This document shows positions 17,359 through 27,592 of a DNA stretch of 64,000 nucleotides, in pieces. The stretch comes from Sphingobium xenophagum NBRC 107872 (GTDB lineage Bacteria; Pseudomonadota; Alphaproteobacteria; Sphingomonadales; Sphingomonadaceae), in the NCBI RefSeq assembly GCF_000367345.1, contig NZ_BARE01000007.1:1-64000 (forward strand). The letters are read 5' to 3'. Position 1 is the stretch's first letter. Every line of letters starts with the position of its first letter. The notes beneath the pieces were generated by a model. That model made no database searches. It saw only the letters and a program-made list of their open reading frames with translations, and had not been told where the DNA came from. The translations under genes and the position numbers were made by a program.

Positions 17359-19275
17359 ATGTCGCAACCCCAATCCCCCGACCGTTTCAACGAGGACAAG
17401 GCCAGCTACACGGTGCGGGGGTCCGGCGCGCCGGACATCGACGCGGGGGTGGAGGCGATCCGCACCACGCTGCGAACCCTGCCGATCCGGCCCGGCGTCT
17501 ATCGGATGCACGATGCGCGCGGCGACGTCCTCTATGTCGGCAAGGCCCGCGCGCTCAAGAATCGCGTCGCCAACTATACCCAGGTCGACCGGCTTCCCCG
17601 CCGCCTGCAACGCATGGTCGCCCAGACCCGCTCCATGACGATCGTGACCACCAACAGCGAGGCCGAAGCCCTGCTGCTGGAGGCGCAACTCATCAAGCGC
17701 TACCGCCCGCCCTACAATGTGCTGTTGCGCGACGATAAAAGCTTCCCCTTCATCCTGCTGCGGGAGGATCATGCCTTTCCCCGCGTCCAGAAGCATCGCG
17801 GCGCGCGCAAGGCGAAGGGCCGCTATTATGGTCCTTTCGCCAGTGCCGGGTCGGTCACCCGCACCATCAACGCGCTGCAAAAGCTCTTTCTGCTGCGCTC
17901 CTGCACCGACAGCTTCTTCGCCAATCGCTCGCGCCCTTGCCTGCTCTATCAAATCAAGCGCTGCTCCGCCCCCTGCGTCGATCGCATCGACCCGGAAGGC
18001 TATGCCGAACTGGTCCGCGACGCGCAGGATTTCCTGGGTGGCAAGTCGACCAAGGTGCAGCAGAAGCTCGGCACCGCGATGCAGGCCGCGTCCGATGCGA
18101 TGGATTTCGAGCAGGCCGCCGTCATCCGCGATCGCCTCAAGGCGCTGACCTTCATTCAGGGCAGCCAGGCGATCAATGCCGAAGGCCTTGGCGACGCCGA
18201 CATTTTCGCGCTGGCGCAAAAGGGTGGCGCAATGTGCATCCAGGCCTTCTTCATTCGTGGCGGCCAGAATTGGGGCCATCGCAGCTTCTTCCCCGTCCAC
18301 ACCAACGAAGTGGCGGAGGACGAGGTGCTGGCCAGCTTCATGGCCCAGTTTTACGAGGAAGTGCCGCCGCCCAAGCTGGTCCTGGCCGACCGCGCGCCCG
18401 CCGAATGCGAATTGATGGCGCAGGCGCTCAGCGAACGGATCGGCAGCAAGGTCCGCATCGAAGTCCCCCAGCGCGGCGATCGCACCCGCCTGATCAAGCA
18501 GGCGCAACGCAATGCGGTAGAGGCGCTGGACCGCCGCCTCGCCGAAACCACCAGCCAGGGCAAGATCCTCGACGAGATGGTCGAGATGTTCGGGCTGGAC
18601 GCTGTGCCTGATCGGATCGAAATCTACGACAACAGCCATATTCAGGGCGCTCATGCCCTTGGCGCGATGGTCGTCGCGGGGCCGGAGGGGTTCCGCAAAA
18701 ACGCCTATCGCAAGTTCAACATGAAGAACCCCGAAATCTCCAACGACGATTTCGCAATGATGCGCGAAATGTTCGAACGCCGCTTTGGCCGCGCCCAGCG
18801 CGAAGACCCTGATCGCGACAGTGGCGAATGGCCCGATCTGGTGCTGATCGACGGCGGCAAGGGCCAGCTATCGGCCGCCCGCGCCATGCTGGAGGAAATG
18901 GGCATCGAGGATGTCAATATGGTCGGCGTCGCCAAGGGGCCGCACCATGGCCGCGACGGGCGGGAAGTGTTTCACCTGATGGATGGCCGCGAACTGACGC
19001 TCCCGGTCAATCACCCCGTCCTCTTCTACCTCCAGCGCCTGCGCGACGAAGCGCATCGGTTCGCCATCGGCGCCCACCGCGCCAAGCGCAGCAAGGCGAT
19101 CACCGTGTCGTCGCTGGACGAAGTTCCCGGTATCGGCCCCGCCCGCAAGAAAGCCCTGCTCATGCATTTCGGCACCGCCCGCGCCGTCCGCGACGCGGCG
19201 CTGGAGGATCTGGCCCGCGCGCCGGGTGTTTCAAAAGCGGTGGCGCAGCAGGTCTATGATTATTTTCATGGCTGA
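17359..19275 (+). CDS. uvrC: Excinuclease ABC subunit C
   Basis: Nucleotide-excision-repair nuclease of 638 residues. The GIY-YIG domain opens with RPGVYRMHDARG and DVLYVGKA (about 45-65). A Cys-containing stretch (CLLYQIKRCSAPC), a UVR motif, an RNase H-like nuclease core (EIYDNSHIQGAHALGAMVV, LVLIDGGKGQL) and C-terminal helix-hairpin-helix (VPGIGPARKKALL, APGVSKAVA) follow in order. The start is placed at ATG 17359; a frame extending to 17215 is part of the palindromic repeat and should not be used. recO follows 22 bases after the stop. Confidence 0.95.
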   Translation: MSQPQSPDRFNEDKASYTVRGSGAPDIDAGVEAIRTTLRTLPIRPGVYRMHDARGDVLYVGKARALKNRVANYTQVDRLPRRLQRMVAQTRSMTIVTTNSEAEALLLEAQLIKRYRPPYNVLLRDDKSFPFILLREDHAFPRVQKHRGARKAKGRYYGPFASAGSVTRTINALQKLFLLRSCTDSFFANRSRPCLLYQIKRCSAPCVDRIDPEGYAELVRDAQDFLGGKSTKVQQKLGTAMQAASDAMDFEQAAVIRDRLKALTFIQGSQAINAEGLGDADIFALAQKGGAMCIQAFFIRGGQNWGHRSFFPVHTNEVAEDEVLASFMAQFYEEVPPPKLVLADRAPAECELMAQALSERIGSKVRIEVPQRGDRTRLIKQAQRNAVEALDRRLAETTSQGKILDEMVEMFGLDAVPDRIEIYDNSHIQGAHALGAMVVAGPEGFRKNAYRKFNMKNPEISNDDFAMMREMFERRFGRAQREDPDRDSGEWPDLVLIDGGKGQLSAARAMLEEMGIEDVNMVGVAKGPHHGRDGREVFHLMDGRELTLPVNHPVLFYLQRLRDEAHRFAIGAHRAKRSKAITVSSLDEVPGIGPARKKALLMHFGTARAVRDAALEDLARAPGVSKAVAQQVYDYFHG

Positions 19276-19297
19276 TCCCGGCGGGGGCGCATAGCGC

Positions 19298-20032
19298 ATG
19301 TCGATCCTCGCGACATCAGCCATCGTCTGCTCGCTGCGCCAGCATGGCGAACATGGCGCGATCGCGCGGTTGCTGACGCCCGACCATGGCCTGATCGCGG
19401 GCTATGTGCGGGGCGGGCGATCCCGCGCGATGCGTCCAGTGCTGCTCCCCGGCAATAGCGTCGCGGCGACCTTCCGCGCCCGGACGGAGGAACAGCTCGC
19501 CAGCCTGACCGTCGAACTGGCGCACAGCCGCGCGCCGCTTCATGCCGAACCCCTGCCTGCCGCCGCGATCGACTGGGCCTGCGCGCTGACCGCCATCGCC
19601 CTGCCGGAAGGGACGCCCTATCCCGCGCTTCATTCCGCGCTCGATGGCGTGCTGGGCGCGGTGGAGGCCGCCCCTGCGGCCCGTGGCTGGGCGGTGGCGC
19701 TGGTTCGCTACGAACTGCTGCTGCTCGCCGAACTGGGCTTCGGCCTTGATCTGACGCGCTGCGCGGCGACGGGCGACGCCACCGATCTCACCTTCGTCAG
19801 CCCGCGCAGCGCGGCGGCGGTCAGCCGGGTAGGGGCCGTCGGCTATGAAAGCCTGCTCCTGCCGCTTCCCCCCTTCCTGCTGGAAGGCGGCACGGGCGAA
19901 TGGGGCCAGATACTCGACGGCTTGCGCCTGACCGGCTTCTTCCTCGAACGCTCCATCCTCACCGACTGGCGTGCCGATGTGCTGGCAGCAAGGGAAAGGT
20001 TGGTCGAAAGGCTCAAAAGGGCGGTTGCGTGA
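19298..20032 (+). CDS. recO: DNA repair protein RecO
   Basis: A 244-residue RecF-pathway mediator that helps load RecA on gaps. The N-terminal OB-fold is recognisable ([25 protein letters not shown], then GYVRGGRS at about 40), with the helical domain after it ([19 protein letters not shown]). Cysteines of the zinc-binding type found in some RecO proteins are largely missing, as in other alphaproteobacteria. Probably cotranscribed with uvrC. Confidence 0.9.
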   Translation: MSILATSAIVCSLRQHGEHGAIARLLTPDHGLIAGYVRGGRSRAMRPVLLPGNSVAATFRARTEEQLASLTVELAHSRAPLHAEPLPAAAIDWACALTAIALPEGTPYPALHSALDGVLGAVEAAPAARGWAVALVRYELLLLAELGFGLDLTRCAATGDATDLTFVSPRSAAAVSRVGAVGYESLLLPLPPFLLEGGTGEWGQILDGLRLTGFFLERSILTDWRADVLAARERLVERLKRAVA

Positions 20033-20083
20033 AACCTCCTGTCTCCATAAGGGATCGCCACGCAATATAAGGAGTGCCCGCCC

Positions 20084-21127
20084 ATGTTGATCGCCCTGTT
20101 CCCCGGAGACGGCATCGGTCCCGAAATCGTCGATCAGGCCAAGCGCGTGCTGGATGCACTGGCGATCGACGGGCTGACCTATGAGCAGGGGCTGGTCGGT
20201 GGCGCGGCCTATAAGGCGGTCGGCCATCCGCTCCCGCCCGAAACGCTGGAACTGGCCCGGCGCGCCGACGCCATCCTGTTCGGTGCGGTGGGTGATCCCG
20301 ATTGCGACGCCCTTGAACGCCATCTGCGGCCCGAACAGGCGATCCTGGGCCTGCGCAAGGAACTCGGCCTCTTTTCCAACCTGCGCCCGGCCAGGGTATT
20401 TCCCGAACTGGCCGACGAATCCGCCCTCAAGCCTGAAGTTGCCGGCGCGATCGACTTGCTGATCGTCCGGGAAACCAATGGCGACGTCTATTTCGGCAAA
20501 AAGGGCTTCCGCACCACGGCCGACGGCCTGCGCGAAGGCTATGACATCATGTCGTACAACGAAGCCGAAGTGCGCCGCATCGCCCATAGCGGCTTCCAGG
20601 CGGCACAGGCGCGGCGCGGCAAGCTGTGTTCGGTGGACAAGGCCAATGTGCTCGAAACCAGCCAGCTATGGCGCGACGTGGTGATAGAGGTGTCGGCGGA
20701 CTATCCCGACGTGGCGCTCAGCCATATGTATGTGGACAATGCCGCGATGCAGCTGGTCCGCAACCCCGGCCAGTTCGATGTCATCGTCACCGGCAATCTG
20801 TTCGGCGACATTTTGTCCGATCAGGCCAGCATGTGCGTCGGCTCCATCGGCATGCTGGCGTCCGCCACGCTCAACGGCAGCGGGCAGGGGCTGTACGAGC
20901 CGATCCACGGGTCCGCCCCTGACATTGCGGGCACTGGAAAGGCCAATCCGCTGGCGACCATCCTGTCCGCCGCGATGATGCTGCGCTATTCGCTCGACCT
21001 CGGCGCGCAGGCCGATCGTATCGAGGCGGCCGTGGCCAAGGCTCTGGCCAACGGCGCGCGCAGCGCCGACCTGGGCGGTGCCATGACCACGGTCGAAATG
21101 GGCGATGCGGTGCTGGCGGTTCTTTGA
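20084..21127 (+). CDS. leuB: 3-isopropylmalate dehydrogenase
   Basis: Leucine-biosynthesis enzyme of 347 residues that oxidises and decarboxylates 3-isopropylmalate using NAD. Motifs: [14 protein letters not shown] at the start, substrate-binding REL-type region [25 protein letters not shown], and the metal-binding [12 protein letters not shown]. The C-terminal [20 protein letters not shown] is the family signature. An AAGGAG ribosome site precedes ATG 20084. leuC and leuD are not nearby. Confidence 0.96.
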   Translation: MLIALFPGDGIGPEIVDQAKRVLDALAIDGLTYEQGLVGGAAYKAVGHPLPPETLELARRADAILFGAVGDPDCDALERHLRPEQAILGLRKELGLFSNLRPARVFPELADESALKPEVAGAIDLLIVRETNGDVYFGKKGFRTTADGLREGYDIMSYNEAEVRRIAHSGFQAAQARRGKLCSVDKANVLETSQLWRDVVIEVSADYPDVALSHMYVDNAAMQLVRNPGQFDVIVTGNLFGDILSDQASMCVGSIGMLASATLNGSGQGLYEPIHGSAPDIAGTGKANPLATILSAAMMLRYSLDLGAQADRIEAAVAKALANGARSADLGGAMTTVEMGDAVLAVL

Positions 21128-21193
21128 CAGGCCACCGCCGCCCTTAAGATTTCGTCGCCCCGTCGTTCTTAAAAGAAAACGGGGACGCAACGA

Positions 21194-21613
21194 ATGACGA
21201 TTATATTGAAGCAGGATCATGACGCCTTGCGCGCCATGATGCACGATTTCGCGCATGTCTTGCGCACGCGCGGTTCCGAAGCCCTGCCGGACATAGCGCG
21301 CAGGCGTATCTCCTTTTCCCAGCTGTTCCGTCAACATATGGGGCGAGAGGACGCCCGCGCCCTGGACTTGCGGAACGGCCGTCAGGCGGCGCAGGCCGAT
21401 CCGGTCCTGCGCGAACATGGCCGGGCAATCCGCATCCTGTTCCTGCGCTACAGCGACCATATCAAATATTGGACGCCAGCAGTGATCAAGGGGAGTTGGG
21501 ACGACTATCTTGCGGCGGTGCTGGTGCTGCAAGGCGAATTGGCCGATCGGATGGCATGGGAAGAACGGTGCCTCTATCCGCTGATCGATGCGCAGCCACG
21601 GGGGGCAGCCTGA
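21194..21613 (+). CDS. Hemerythrin-domain protein
   Basis: A 139-residue all-helical protein with the spaced metal-ligand pattern of hemerythrin-like domains: KQDHDALRAMMHDF near residue 8, FRQHMGREDARAL near 47, LREHGRAI near 74, a further His in YSDHIKYW, and the closing WEERCLYPLID. Expected to bind a di-iron centre for oxygen, NO or iron sensing or storage. GGGGA about nine bases upstream supports ATG 21194. The role is not deducible. Confidence 0.7.
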   Translation: MTIILKQDHDALRAMMHDFAHVLRTRGSEALPDIARRRISFSQLFRQHMGREDARALDLRNGRQAAQADPVLREHGRAIRILFLRYSDHIKYWTPAVIKGSWDDYLAAVLVLQGELADRMAWEERCLYPLIDAQPRGAA

Positions 21614-21732
21614 CGCGCGACTGAATGCTGACATTTCCTCAGGGTCAGAACCGGACTGCCGGCGGCAGTTCAGGGCCAATTTCATCGCAAAGGTTCTGTC
21701 CTGTTCCCGGCGCCCGGCTTATTGCGGCTGTC

Positions 21733-22731
21733 ATGACAGATTTCTCCCTTGCTTCGCTCCGTTCCGCCGCCGCGATGGTCCATGCCCAGGTGCCGCCAAC
21801 CCCGCAATATGCATGGCCGCTGCTGTCCGCGCGCGCAGGATGCGAACTCTGGGTAAAGCATGAAAATCACACGCCTACCGGGGCGTTCAAGGTGCGCGGG
21901 GCGATAACCTATATCGACTGGCTCCGCCGCACGCACCCGCATGTCACCGGCATCATCACCGCAACCCGTGGCAATCATGGGCAGGCGCAGGTCCGCGCCG
22001 CCACTGCCGCGGGCCTCAAGGCCACGATCATCGTCCCCCACGGCAATGCGCTGGAAAAGAATGCGGCTATGCGGGCGTTCGGCGCAACCCTGATCGAACA
22101 TGGCCATGATTTCGACAGCGCCAAGGCCGAAGCGCTCCGCCTGTCTGCCGAGCAGGGGCTTTTCATGGTCCCGGCCTATCATGACGAACTGGTCCGGGGC
22201 GTCGCCAGCTATGGGCTGGAACTGTTCGATGCGGTGCCGGACCTCGACACGGTTTACGTCCCCGTCGGCTGCGGTTCCGGCCTCTGCGGCACGATCGCGG
22301 CGCGCGATGCGCTGGGCCTCGCGACCAAGGTCGTCGGCGTCGTCTCCGCCCATGTCGATGCCGCCAAGCGCTCGTTCGAGGCGGGCAGGTTGCTCGCCAG
22401 CCCCACCGCCTACACTTTTGCCGATGGCGTGGCGGTATGCACGCCGGTACAGGCCGCGCTCGACTATTTCGGACCCCGCGCCGACCGCTTCGTCGCCGTC
22501 ACCGACGATGAAGTCGCTGCCGCGATCCGCCATTATTGGCAGGACACGCATAATCTGGCCGAAGGGGCCGGAGCCGTCGCGCTTGCCGCCGCGCTTCAGG
22601 AAAAGGAGGCGATGCGGGGCAAGAAGGTTGCAGTTATCCTGTCTGGCGGTAATGGCGACATGAGCCAGATGGCCGAAATATTGGGCGGCGCCACCCCCGT
22701 GGTGCGGCAGGACATGCGGAAAGCGATATGA
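21733..22731 (+). CDS. Threonine/serine dehydratase-type PLP enzyme
   Basis: A 332-residue fold-type II PLP enzyme. The cofactor lysine lies in NHTPTGAFKVRGA (about residue 55), the phosphate loop is PVGCGSGLCG (about 180) and the C-terminal SGGNGDMS contacts the pyridine ring. There is no regulatory ACT domain, so it resembles catabolic threonine dehydratases rather than IlvA. The substrate could be threonine or serine; racemase-like activity cannot be excluded. It overlaps metZ by four bases (ATGA). The start at 21733 is chosen over 21625, which lacks support. Confidence 0.85.
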   Translation: MTDFSLASLRSAAAMVHAQVPPTPQYAWPLLSARAGCELWVKHENHTPTGAFKVRGAITYIDWLRRTHPHVTGIITATRGNHGQAQVRAATAAGLKATIIVPHGNALEKNAAMRAFGATLIEHGHDFDSAKAEALRLSAEQGLFMVPAYHDELVRGVASYGLELFDAVPDLDTVYVPVGCGSGLCGTIAARDALGLATKVVGVVSAHVDAAKRSFEAGRLLASPTAYTFADGVAVCTPVQAALDYFGPRADRFVAVTDDEVAAAIRHYWQDTHNLAEGAGAVALAAALQEKEAMRGKKVAVILSGGNGDMSQMAEILGGATPVVRQDMRKAI

Positions 22732-23936
22732 AGCGGAAAAGCGGCCAAAACCCGGATATCACCAAGAACTGGAAGCCTGCCACTCTGGCGATCCGGGGCG
22801 GCACAGCGCGCAGCGAATGGGGTGAAACCTCCGAAGCGCTCTTCCTGACCAGCGGCTACAGCTATGACCGGGCGGAGGACGCCGCCGCGCGCTTTGCCGG
22901 TGAACAGCAGGGCATGACCTATTCGCGCCTCCAGAACCCCACCGTGGAGATGCTGGAACAGCGGATCGCCCTGCTCGAAGGGGCGGAAGCCTGTCGCGCC
23001 ACCGCTACCGGCATGGCGGCGATGACCGCAGCGCTGCTGTGCCAGTTGTCGGCGGGCGACCATGTCGTCGCGGCGAAGGCGGCGTTCGGTTCCTGCCGCT
23101 GGCTGACCGATACGCTGCTGCCCAAATTCGGGATCGAAACGACCACGATCGACGCGCGCGATACCGCCGCATGGGAAACGGCGATCCGGCCCAACACCAA
23201 GGTGTTTTTCTTCGAAACCCCCGCAAATCCGACCATGGATGTGGTGGACTTGCGCGCCGTCTGCGCCATTGCCAAAGCGCATGGCATCACCAGCGTTGTG
23301 GACAATGCCTTCGCCTCACCAGCGCTCCAGCGGCCTATGGAATTTGGCGCGGATGTCGTAGCCTATAGTGCGACCAAGATGATGGATGGTCAGGGCCGGG
23401 TGCTCGCGGGCGCGGTCTGCGGCACGCGCGAGTGGATCGACAATGTCCTGCTGCCGTTCCACCGCAACACCGGCCCGACGCTCAGCGCCTTCAACGCCTG
23501 GGTGGTGCTGAAGGGGCTGGAAACGCTGGACCTTCGCATCCGCCGCCAGAGCGAAAATGCGCTGAAGGTCGCCGCCTTCCTTGAAGGCCGCGTGGCGAAA
23601 GTCCTGTATCCCGGCCTTCCAAGCCATCCCCAGCACGCATTGGCCATGTCGCAAATGGCGATGGCCGGTCCCATCTTCTCACTCTATGTCGGCGGTGGCC
23701 GGGCCGAAGCGCACGGCCTGCTCAACGGGCTCGAACTGGTCGATATCAGCAACAATATCGGCGACTCGCGGTCGCTCATGACCCATCCGGCCTCCACCAC
23801 CCATTTCGGCATGGCCGAAGCGGCGCGGCTGGAAGTCGGCATTACCGAAGATATGCTCCGCCTGAACGTGGGTCTGGAGGATGCCGACGACGTCATTGCC
23901 GATCTTGATCGCGCTCTCACGTCGATAGGGCGTTGA
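22728..23936 (+). CDS. metZ: O-succinylhomoserine sulfhydrylase
   Basis: A Cys/Met-metabolism PLP enzyme of 402 residues that makes homocysteine from O-succinylhomoserine and sulfide. Features: TLAIRGGTARSEWGETSEALFLTS-type start, YSRLQNPTVEMLEQRIALLEG, ATGMAAMTA, FETPANPTMDVVDL and the PLP lysine in VAYSATKMMDGQGR (about residue 215). The ending SRSLMTHPASTTH and LRLNVGLEDADDVIADL is typical of MetZ. Translationally coupled to the dehydratase upstream and followed by apaG, a common alphaproteobacterial neighbour. Confidence 0.92.
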   Translation: MKRKSGQNPDITKNWKPATLAIRGGTARSEWGETSEALFLTSGYSYDRAEDAAARFAGEQQGMTYSRLQNPTVEMLEQRIALLEGAEACRATATGMAAMTAALLCQLSAGDHVVAAKAAFGSCRWLTDTLLPKFGIETTTIDARDTAAWETAIRPNTKVFFFETPANPTMDVVDLRAVCAIAKAHGITSVVDNAFASPALQRPMEFGADVVAYSATKMMDGQGRVLAGAVCGTREWIDNVLLPFHRNTGPTLSAFNAWVVLKGLETLDLRIRRQSENALKVAAFLEGRVAKVLYPGLPSHPQHALAMSQMAMAGPIFSLYVGGGRAEAHGLLNGLELVDISNNIGDSRSLMTHPASTTHFGMAEAARLEVGITEDMLRLNVGLEDADDVIADLDRALTSIGR

Positions 23937-23968
23937 CGGGAGGCATCGGCCAAGCGCATCTCAGCATC

Positions 23969-24367
23969 ATGAACGCGCTTTTCCCCTTCCACGCGACGAC
24001 GCGCGATGTGACTGTTCATGTCGCCGTCTCCTTCCTGCCCGAACAGTCGGAGCCGGACCGGGGCCGCTGGTTCTGGGCCTATCATATCCGCATCGAAAAT
24101 CACGGCGACCTGCCGGTGCAACTGCTCAGCCGCCACTGGATCATCACCGACGGGCGGGGCGTCCAGCACCGTGTCGACGGCGACGGCGTGGTCGGTGAAC
24201 AGCCGGTGGTACAGCCGGGCAAAAGCTATGATTATGTGTCGGGTTGCCCGCTCAATACGCCCACCGGGTCGATGATGGGCAATTATCAGATGATCGGCGT
24301 AGGCGGCGAAACCTTCGAGGTGGCGATTCCGCATTTCGCCCTGATCGCCCCGGCGGTCGCCGAATGA
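23969..24367 (+). CDS. apaG: ApaG domain protein
   Basis: A 132-residue immunoglobulin-like beta-sandwich protein. Family segments: TRDVTVHVAVSFLPEQS, WAYHIRIENHG, LLSRHWIITDGRG, VQPGKSYDYVSGCPL and the GSMMGNYQM turn. Linked to Co/Mg resistance phenotypes in enterics; molecular role uncertain. ATG 23969 gives the usual family N-terminus; TTG 23933 overlapping the metZ stop is an alternative. Its stop overlaps the next start (ATGA). Confidence 0.9.
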   Translation: MNALFPFHATTRDVTVHVAVSFLPEQSEPDRGRWFWAYHIRIENHGDLPVQLLSRHWIITDGRGVQHRVDGDGVVGEQPVVQPGKSYDYVSGCPLNTPTGSMMGNYQMIGVGGETFEVAIPHFALIAPAVAE

Positions 24368-25155
24368 AGCGCACCCATTTGCCGCTGAACGGCCTGCGCG
24401 TGCTGGACGCAGCGGCCCGGCATCTGTCCTTCACCCGCGCCGCTGATGAACTGGCGGTCACGCCCGCCGCTGTTGGCCAACAGATTCGCGCGCTGGAGGA
24501 TCTGCTGGGCGTCGTCCTGTTCCGCCGCACGCCCAAGGGGCTGGAACTGACCCCGGAAACCGAAGGCGGCCTTGACGCGCTGCGCGCCGGCTTTCTGGAA
24601 TTTGAGGAAGCCGTCCGCGCCATGCAGGCGGGCCAGTCCAGCAGCGCCCTCACCATTGCGGCGCCGCGCGACATCACCGCCAAATGGCTTCAGCCGCGTC
24701 TCGCCGCCTACGCCGCCAGCCAGCCCGGCCTGACCTTCTCTCTGGTCGCGGCTGACGAGATGCTCGATTTCACCGAAGCCAATCTCGATGTCGCGCTGCG
24801 CCTGTCCGACCGGGTCGGCGAGCATGAGGGCGTCCAATTGGGCGAGCCGCTGTTCGTTACCGTAGAGGCGGCCAATGGCGGCCCGGACCAGCGCATCGAA
24901 TGGCCCGGCTGCCCGTCGAGCGATCAGCCTGCCAGCATCCGCGTGGCCGACGCCGGGCTGGCGATCGAGGCCGCCGCGACTGGCTTTGGCCGTGCCAGCG
25001 TGCCCCTGTTGTTGGCAGAGGCGGATTTGACCGCCGGACGCATCCGTCAGGTCGGCGACGCCGTTGCTTCGCCGCTGTCCTACTGGCTTATCGCCCCGCT
25101 ACCGCAATGGCGGCAGAAGAAGGTGAAGGCTTTGGTCGAAGCGCTGACGCGCTGA
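24364..25155 (+). CDS. LysR-family regulator, GcvA-like
   Basis: A 263-residue regulator. The N-terminal winged helix is clear (LNGLRVLDAAARHLSFTRAADEL, then VTPAAVGQQIRALEDLLG, residues about 8-55), with the effector domain after it. The start style LPLNGLRVLDAAARH matches GcvA/AmpR-type members. The effector domain is short, so the total is about 30 residues below the norm. It is coupled to apaG and so cotranscribed with metZ rather than divergent from a target. The target is unknown. Confidence 0.88.
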   Translation: MKRTHLPLNGLRVLDAAARHLSFTRAADELAVTPAAVGQQIRALEDLLGVVLFRRTPKGLELTPETEGGLDALRAGFLEFEEAVRAMQAGQSSSALTIAAPRDITAKWLQPRLAAYAASQPGLTFSLVAADEMLDFTEANLDVALRLSDRVGEHEGVQLGEPLFVTVEAANGGPDQRIEWPGCPSSDQPASIRVADAGLAIEAAATGFGRASVPLLLAEADLTAGRIRQVGDAVASPLSYWLIAPLPQWRQKKVKALVEALTR

Positions 25156-25177
25156 TATTGCGATGAGGATCGGTGAT

Positions 25178-25678
25178 ATGCGTGGCATGGCCGGATGGAC
25201 GAGCAGCGTTCTCGCGTTCGCGCTGGTCGCCTGTTCCGGCGGCGAAGATCAGCCTGCAAATGATGCAAGGACGCCGAAAGTCGCGCAAAATGCCGCGGGC
25301 AATGCTGCTGGTGCGCCTGTCCCCGATGCCAACGCGGCAGACAATGTCGCAGAGCAGGAAGCCGACAGTTCAGTGTCGACCATCTATGGCGATTGCTATC
25401 TCAGGATCGACGGGAAGGTCTATCTCGACATAAAAAAGGATTGCCCGATGGTGTCGTTGCATGACGGCAATGGCAGTCTGATCCTGAATTCCGATGGCGA
25501 GCATCAGGTCAAAACCTATTTCGCCTATCTGACACCCAATGGAGACGGTACCGCTGGCGCATCATGGAATGAAGAGCCCGGCGTCACCCATGCCCAGGCG
25601 CTGTTGTCCGAAAATCTCAAGCGGGACGGTGCCTGCTGGTTCGACAGTCGTATCAGGATTTGCGCCACCCAGCGCTGA
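25178..25678 (+). CDS. Hypothetical lipoprotein
   Basis: A 166-residue protein. The signal peptide ends in a lipobox-like LVAC (Cys about residue 19), followed by a disordered Asn/Ala/Asp-rich linker of about 50 residues. The folded C-terminal part has three cysteines (GDCYLRI, KKDCPMV, GACWFD/RICATQ region). ATG 25178 has AGGA eight bases upstream, better than ATG 25163. Family not recognised. Confidence 0.65.
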   Translation: MRGMAGWTSSVLAFALVACSGGEDQPANDARTPKVAQNAAGNAAGAPVPDANAADNVAEQEADSSVSTIYGDCYLRIDGKVYLDIKKDCPMVSLHDGNGSLILNSDGEHQVKTYFAYLTPNGDGTAGASWNEEPGVTHAQALLSENLKRDGACWFDSRIRICATQR

Positions 25679-25689
25679 AGCGGGGAGCG

Positions 25690-27474
25690 TCAGCTCACCT
25701 CGTCGGGTCGCAACCGCCGCAATTTCGGGACGGTGGCCATCTGCGCTGCATCCTTGATGTCCACCCGCAAATCCTCGCGCATCTGATGGATGGATGCGAT
25801 CACTGGCCCCATCGCCACGCCCAGATCGACCAGAGCGGTCTCGGCCAGTTGCAGCGAGCTTTCCAGCGTCTCCGGCACGGCATCGCTCGCACCCGCCTTG
25901 TAAAGCTGCGCGGCATGACTGGTATCGCGCGCGCGGGCGATGATCGGCAGATCCGGCACCCATCCACGCACGCGCCGGGTCAGCCGGACGGACAGGACCG
26001 GTTCGTCCATCGTCAGGATCAGCGCACGGGCATGGCCCAGCCGCAGCTTGTCCAGCATTTCCACCCGCGCCACGTCGCCAAATAATATGGGATAACCCGC
26101 CCGCCGCGCTTCTGCGACGACATCGGGGTCCGATTCGACAACGATGAAACGCTGCTTGTGGGTCTTGAGCAGGTCGCACACCATCCGTCCGACCCGGCCA
26201 AAGCCGATGACGACCGCTGCTGCCTCGGCATGCTCCTCGCTCGCTTCGGGCAGTTCTTCGCCCAGCGCCATTTCCACTCGGCGGGCGACATCATGGCCAA
26301 TCCGCGCCAGTAACGGCGTGATGGTCAAACCAATGGCGGTGACGATCTGCCAGAAGGCGGCGGTCGACGGCAGGATCAGTTGCGCGGCCGCTGCGGTCGA
26401 CAGCACGATCAGGGTGGTTTCCGACGGGCTGGACATCAGCACGCCAACCTCCAGCGCCACGCCCTTGCGCGCCCCGGAAAAATAGAGCAGCGCCGCGGTC
26501 ACCAGCGTCTTGGCCAGCACCACGCCCGCTACCGCCAGCACCAGGCTGGGCCAGTTGGCCAGGATCACGCGAATGTCCAGGCTCATGCCGACCGTGATCA
26601 GGAATACACCCAGCGCCAGCCCCTTGAATGGGGCGGTCATGACCTCGACCTCGCCATGATAATCGGTTTCGGCGATCATCAGTCCCGCCAGCAGCGCTCC
26701 CACGATCGGCGACAGGCCCGCGATGGATGTCGCCAGGCTGGATACGATGACGACCAACAGGCTCGCGGCCAGAAACACCTCCGGGCTTTTCGTCCGCGCC
26801 GCCTGGCTGAAAATATGCGGCAGGAACAGGCGGCCCAGCACCAGCATGATCGCGATGGTGATGCCGCCGCGCATCAGCGTGCTCATCATCTCGCCCCACG
26901 CCCCGTCGGGACTGGCCGCGACGGACGGCGCCAGCGCGCCGAGCATGAAGATGATCGGCACCAGCGCCAGATCCTCGAACAGCAGCATCGAAAATGCGGC
27001 TTTCCCGACCGCGCTCTGGGTACCGACCATCGGCAGCACCACGGCGGTGGAGGACAGCGCCAGCGCCAACCCCAGACCGACTGCGCCTGCGGTCGGTTGG
27101 CCCAAGGCGTAGAGGCCGAGCGCAATCAGCGCCCCGCTGCACAGCAATTCCGCCGCGCCCACGCCGAACACCTGCGCCCGCATAGTCCATAGCCGCTTGA
27201 AGCTCAGTTCCAGCCCGATGGAAAACAGCAATAATATGACGCCCAGTTCCGCAAATGGCTCGATCGCCGCGCGGTTGGAAATGGTGACATGATAGAGCCA
27301 GGGATATTGCCCGACCAACGCGCCCAGGCCAGCGGGGCCGACCGCCAGCCCGACCAGGATGAAACCGATCACCGGACTGATGCGAAAGCGCGCAAATCCG
27401 GGAATAACCAGCCCGGCCGCGCCAAGGATGACGAGGGAGTCGCTGAAACTATGGGGATCAATCGCACCGGCCAT
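25690..27474 (-). CDS. CPA2-family monovalent cation:proton antiporter with RCK domain
   Basis: A 594-residue transporter. About twelve membrane helices (residues 10-385) carry the Kef/YbaL signatures GVILLLFSIGLELS, LALSSTAVVLPM, LLFEDLALVPIIF and GALLAGLMIAETDY. A cytoplasmic RCK/TrkA-N domain with nucleotide motif GFGRVGRMV begins near residue 425. Similar to KefB, KefC and YbaL, which exchange K or Na for protons; ion and ligand unknown. It converges on the lipoprotein gene with only 11 bases between them. Confidence 0.9.
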   Translation of the reverse strand: MAGAIDPHSFSDSLVILGAAGLVIPGFARFRISPVIGFILVGLAVGPAGLGALVGQYPWLYHVTISNRAAIEPFAELGVILLLFSIGLELSFKRLWTMRAQVFGVGAAELLCSGALIALGLYALGQPTAGAVGLGLALALSSTAVVLPMVGTQSAVGKAAFSMLLFEDLALVPIIFMLGALAPSVAASPDGAWGEMMSTLMRGGITIAIMLVLGRLFLPHIFSQAARTKSPEVFLAASLLVVIVSSLATSIAGLSPIVGALLAGLMIAETDYHGEVEVMTAPFKGLALGVFLITVGMSLDIRVILANWPSLVLAVAGVVLAKTLVTAALLYFSGARKGVALEVGVLMSSPSETTLIVLSTAAAAQLILPSTAAFWQIVTAIGLTITPLLARIGHDVARRVEMALGEELPEASEEHAEAAAVVIGFGRVGRMVCDLLKTHKQRFIVVESDPDVVAEARRAGYPILFGDVARVEMLDKLRLGHARALILTMDEPVLSVRLTRRVRGWVPDLPIIARARDTSHAAQLYKAGASDAVPETLESSLQLAETALVDLGVAMGPVIASIHQMREDLRVDIKDAAQMATVPKLRRLRPDEVS

Positions 27475-27592
27475 GTCGCCATCATTGCGGCAAGTCGGTG
27501 GAATATCCAGCCTTTTGGTAGAAAAATGCCGTTACGGCAATTCGCCAAACGCCGCGCGGGTGCCTGCCCGAAACCGGGAATTTGAGAAAAAA

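Noticed and set aside
20033..20083. A riboswitch or leader peptide before leuB
   Set aside because: The gap is only 51 bases and contains just a normal ribosome-binding site.
21128..21193. A terminator after leuB (CCCCGT...ACGGGG)
   Set aside because: The stem is only six pairs with bulges further in, and there is no T run.
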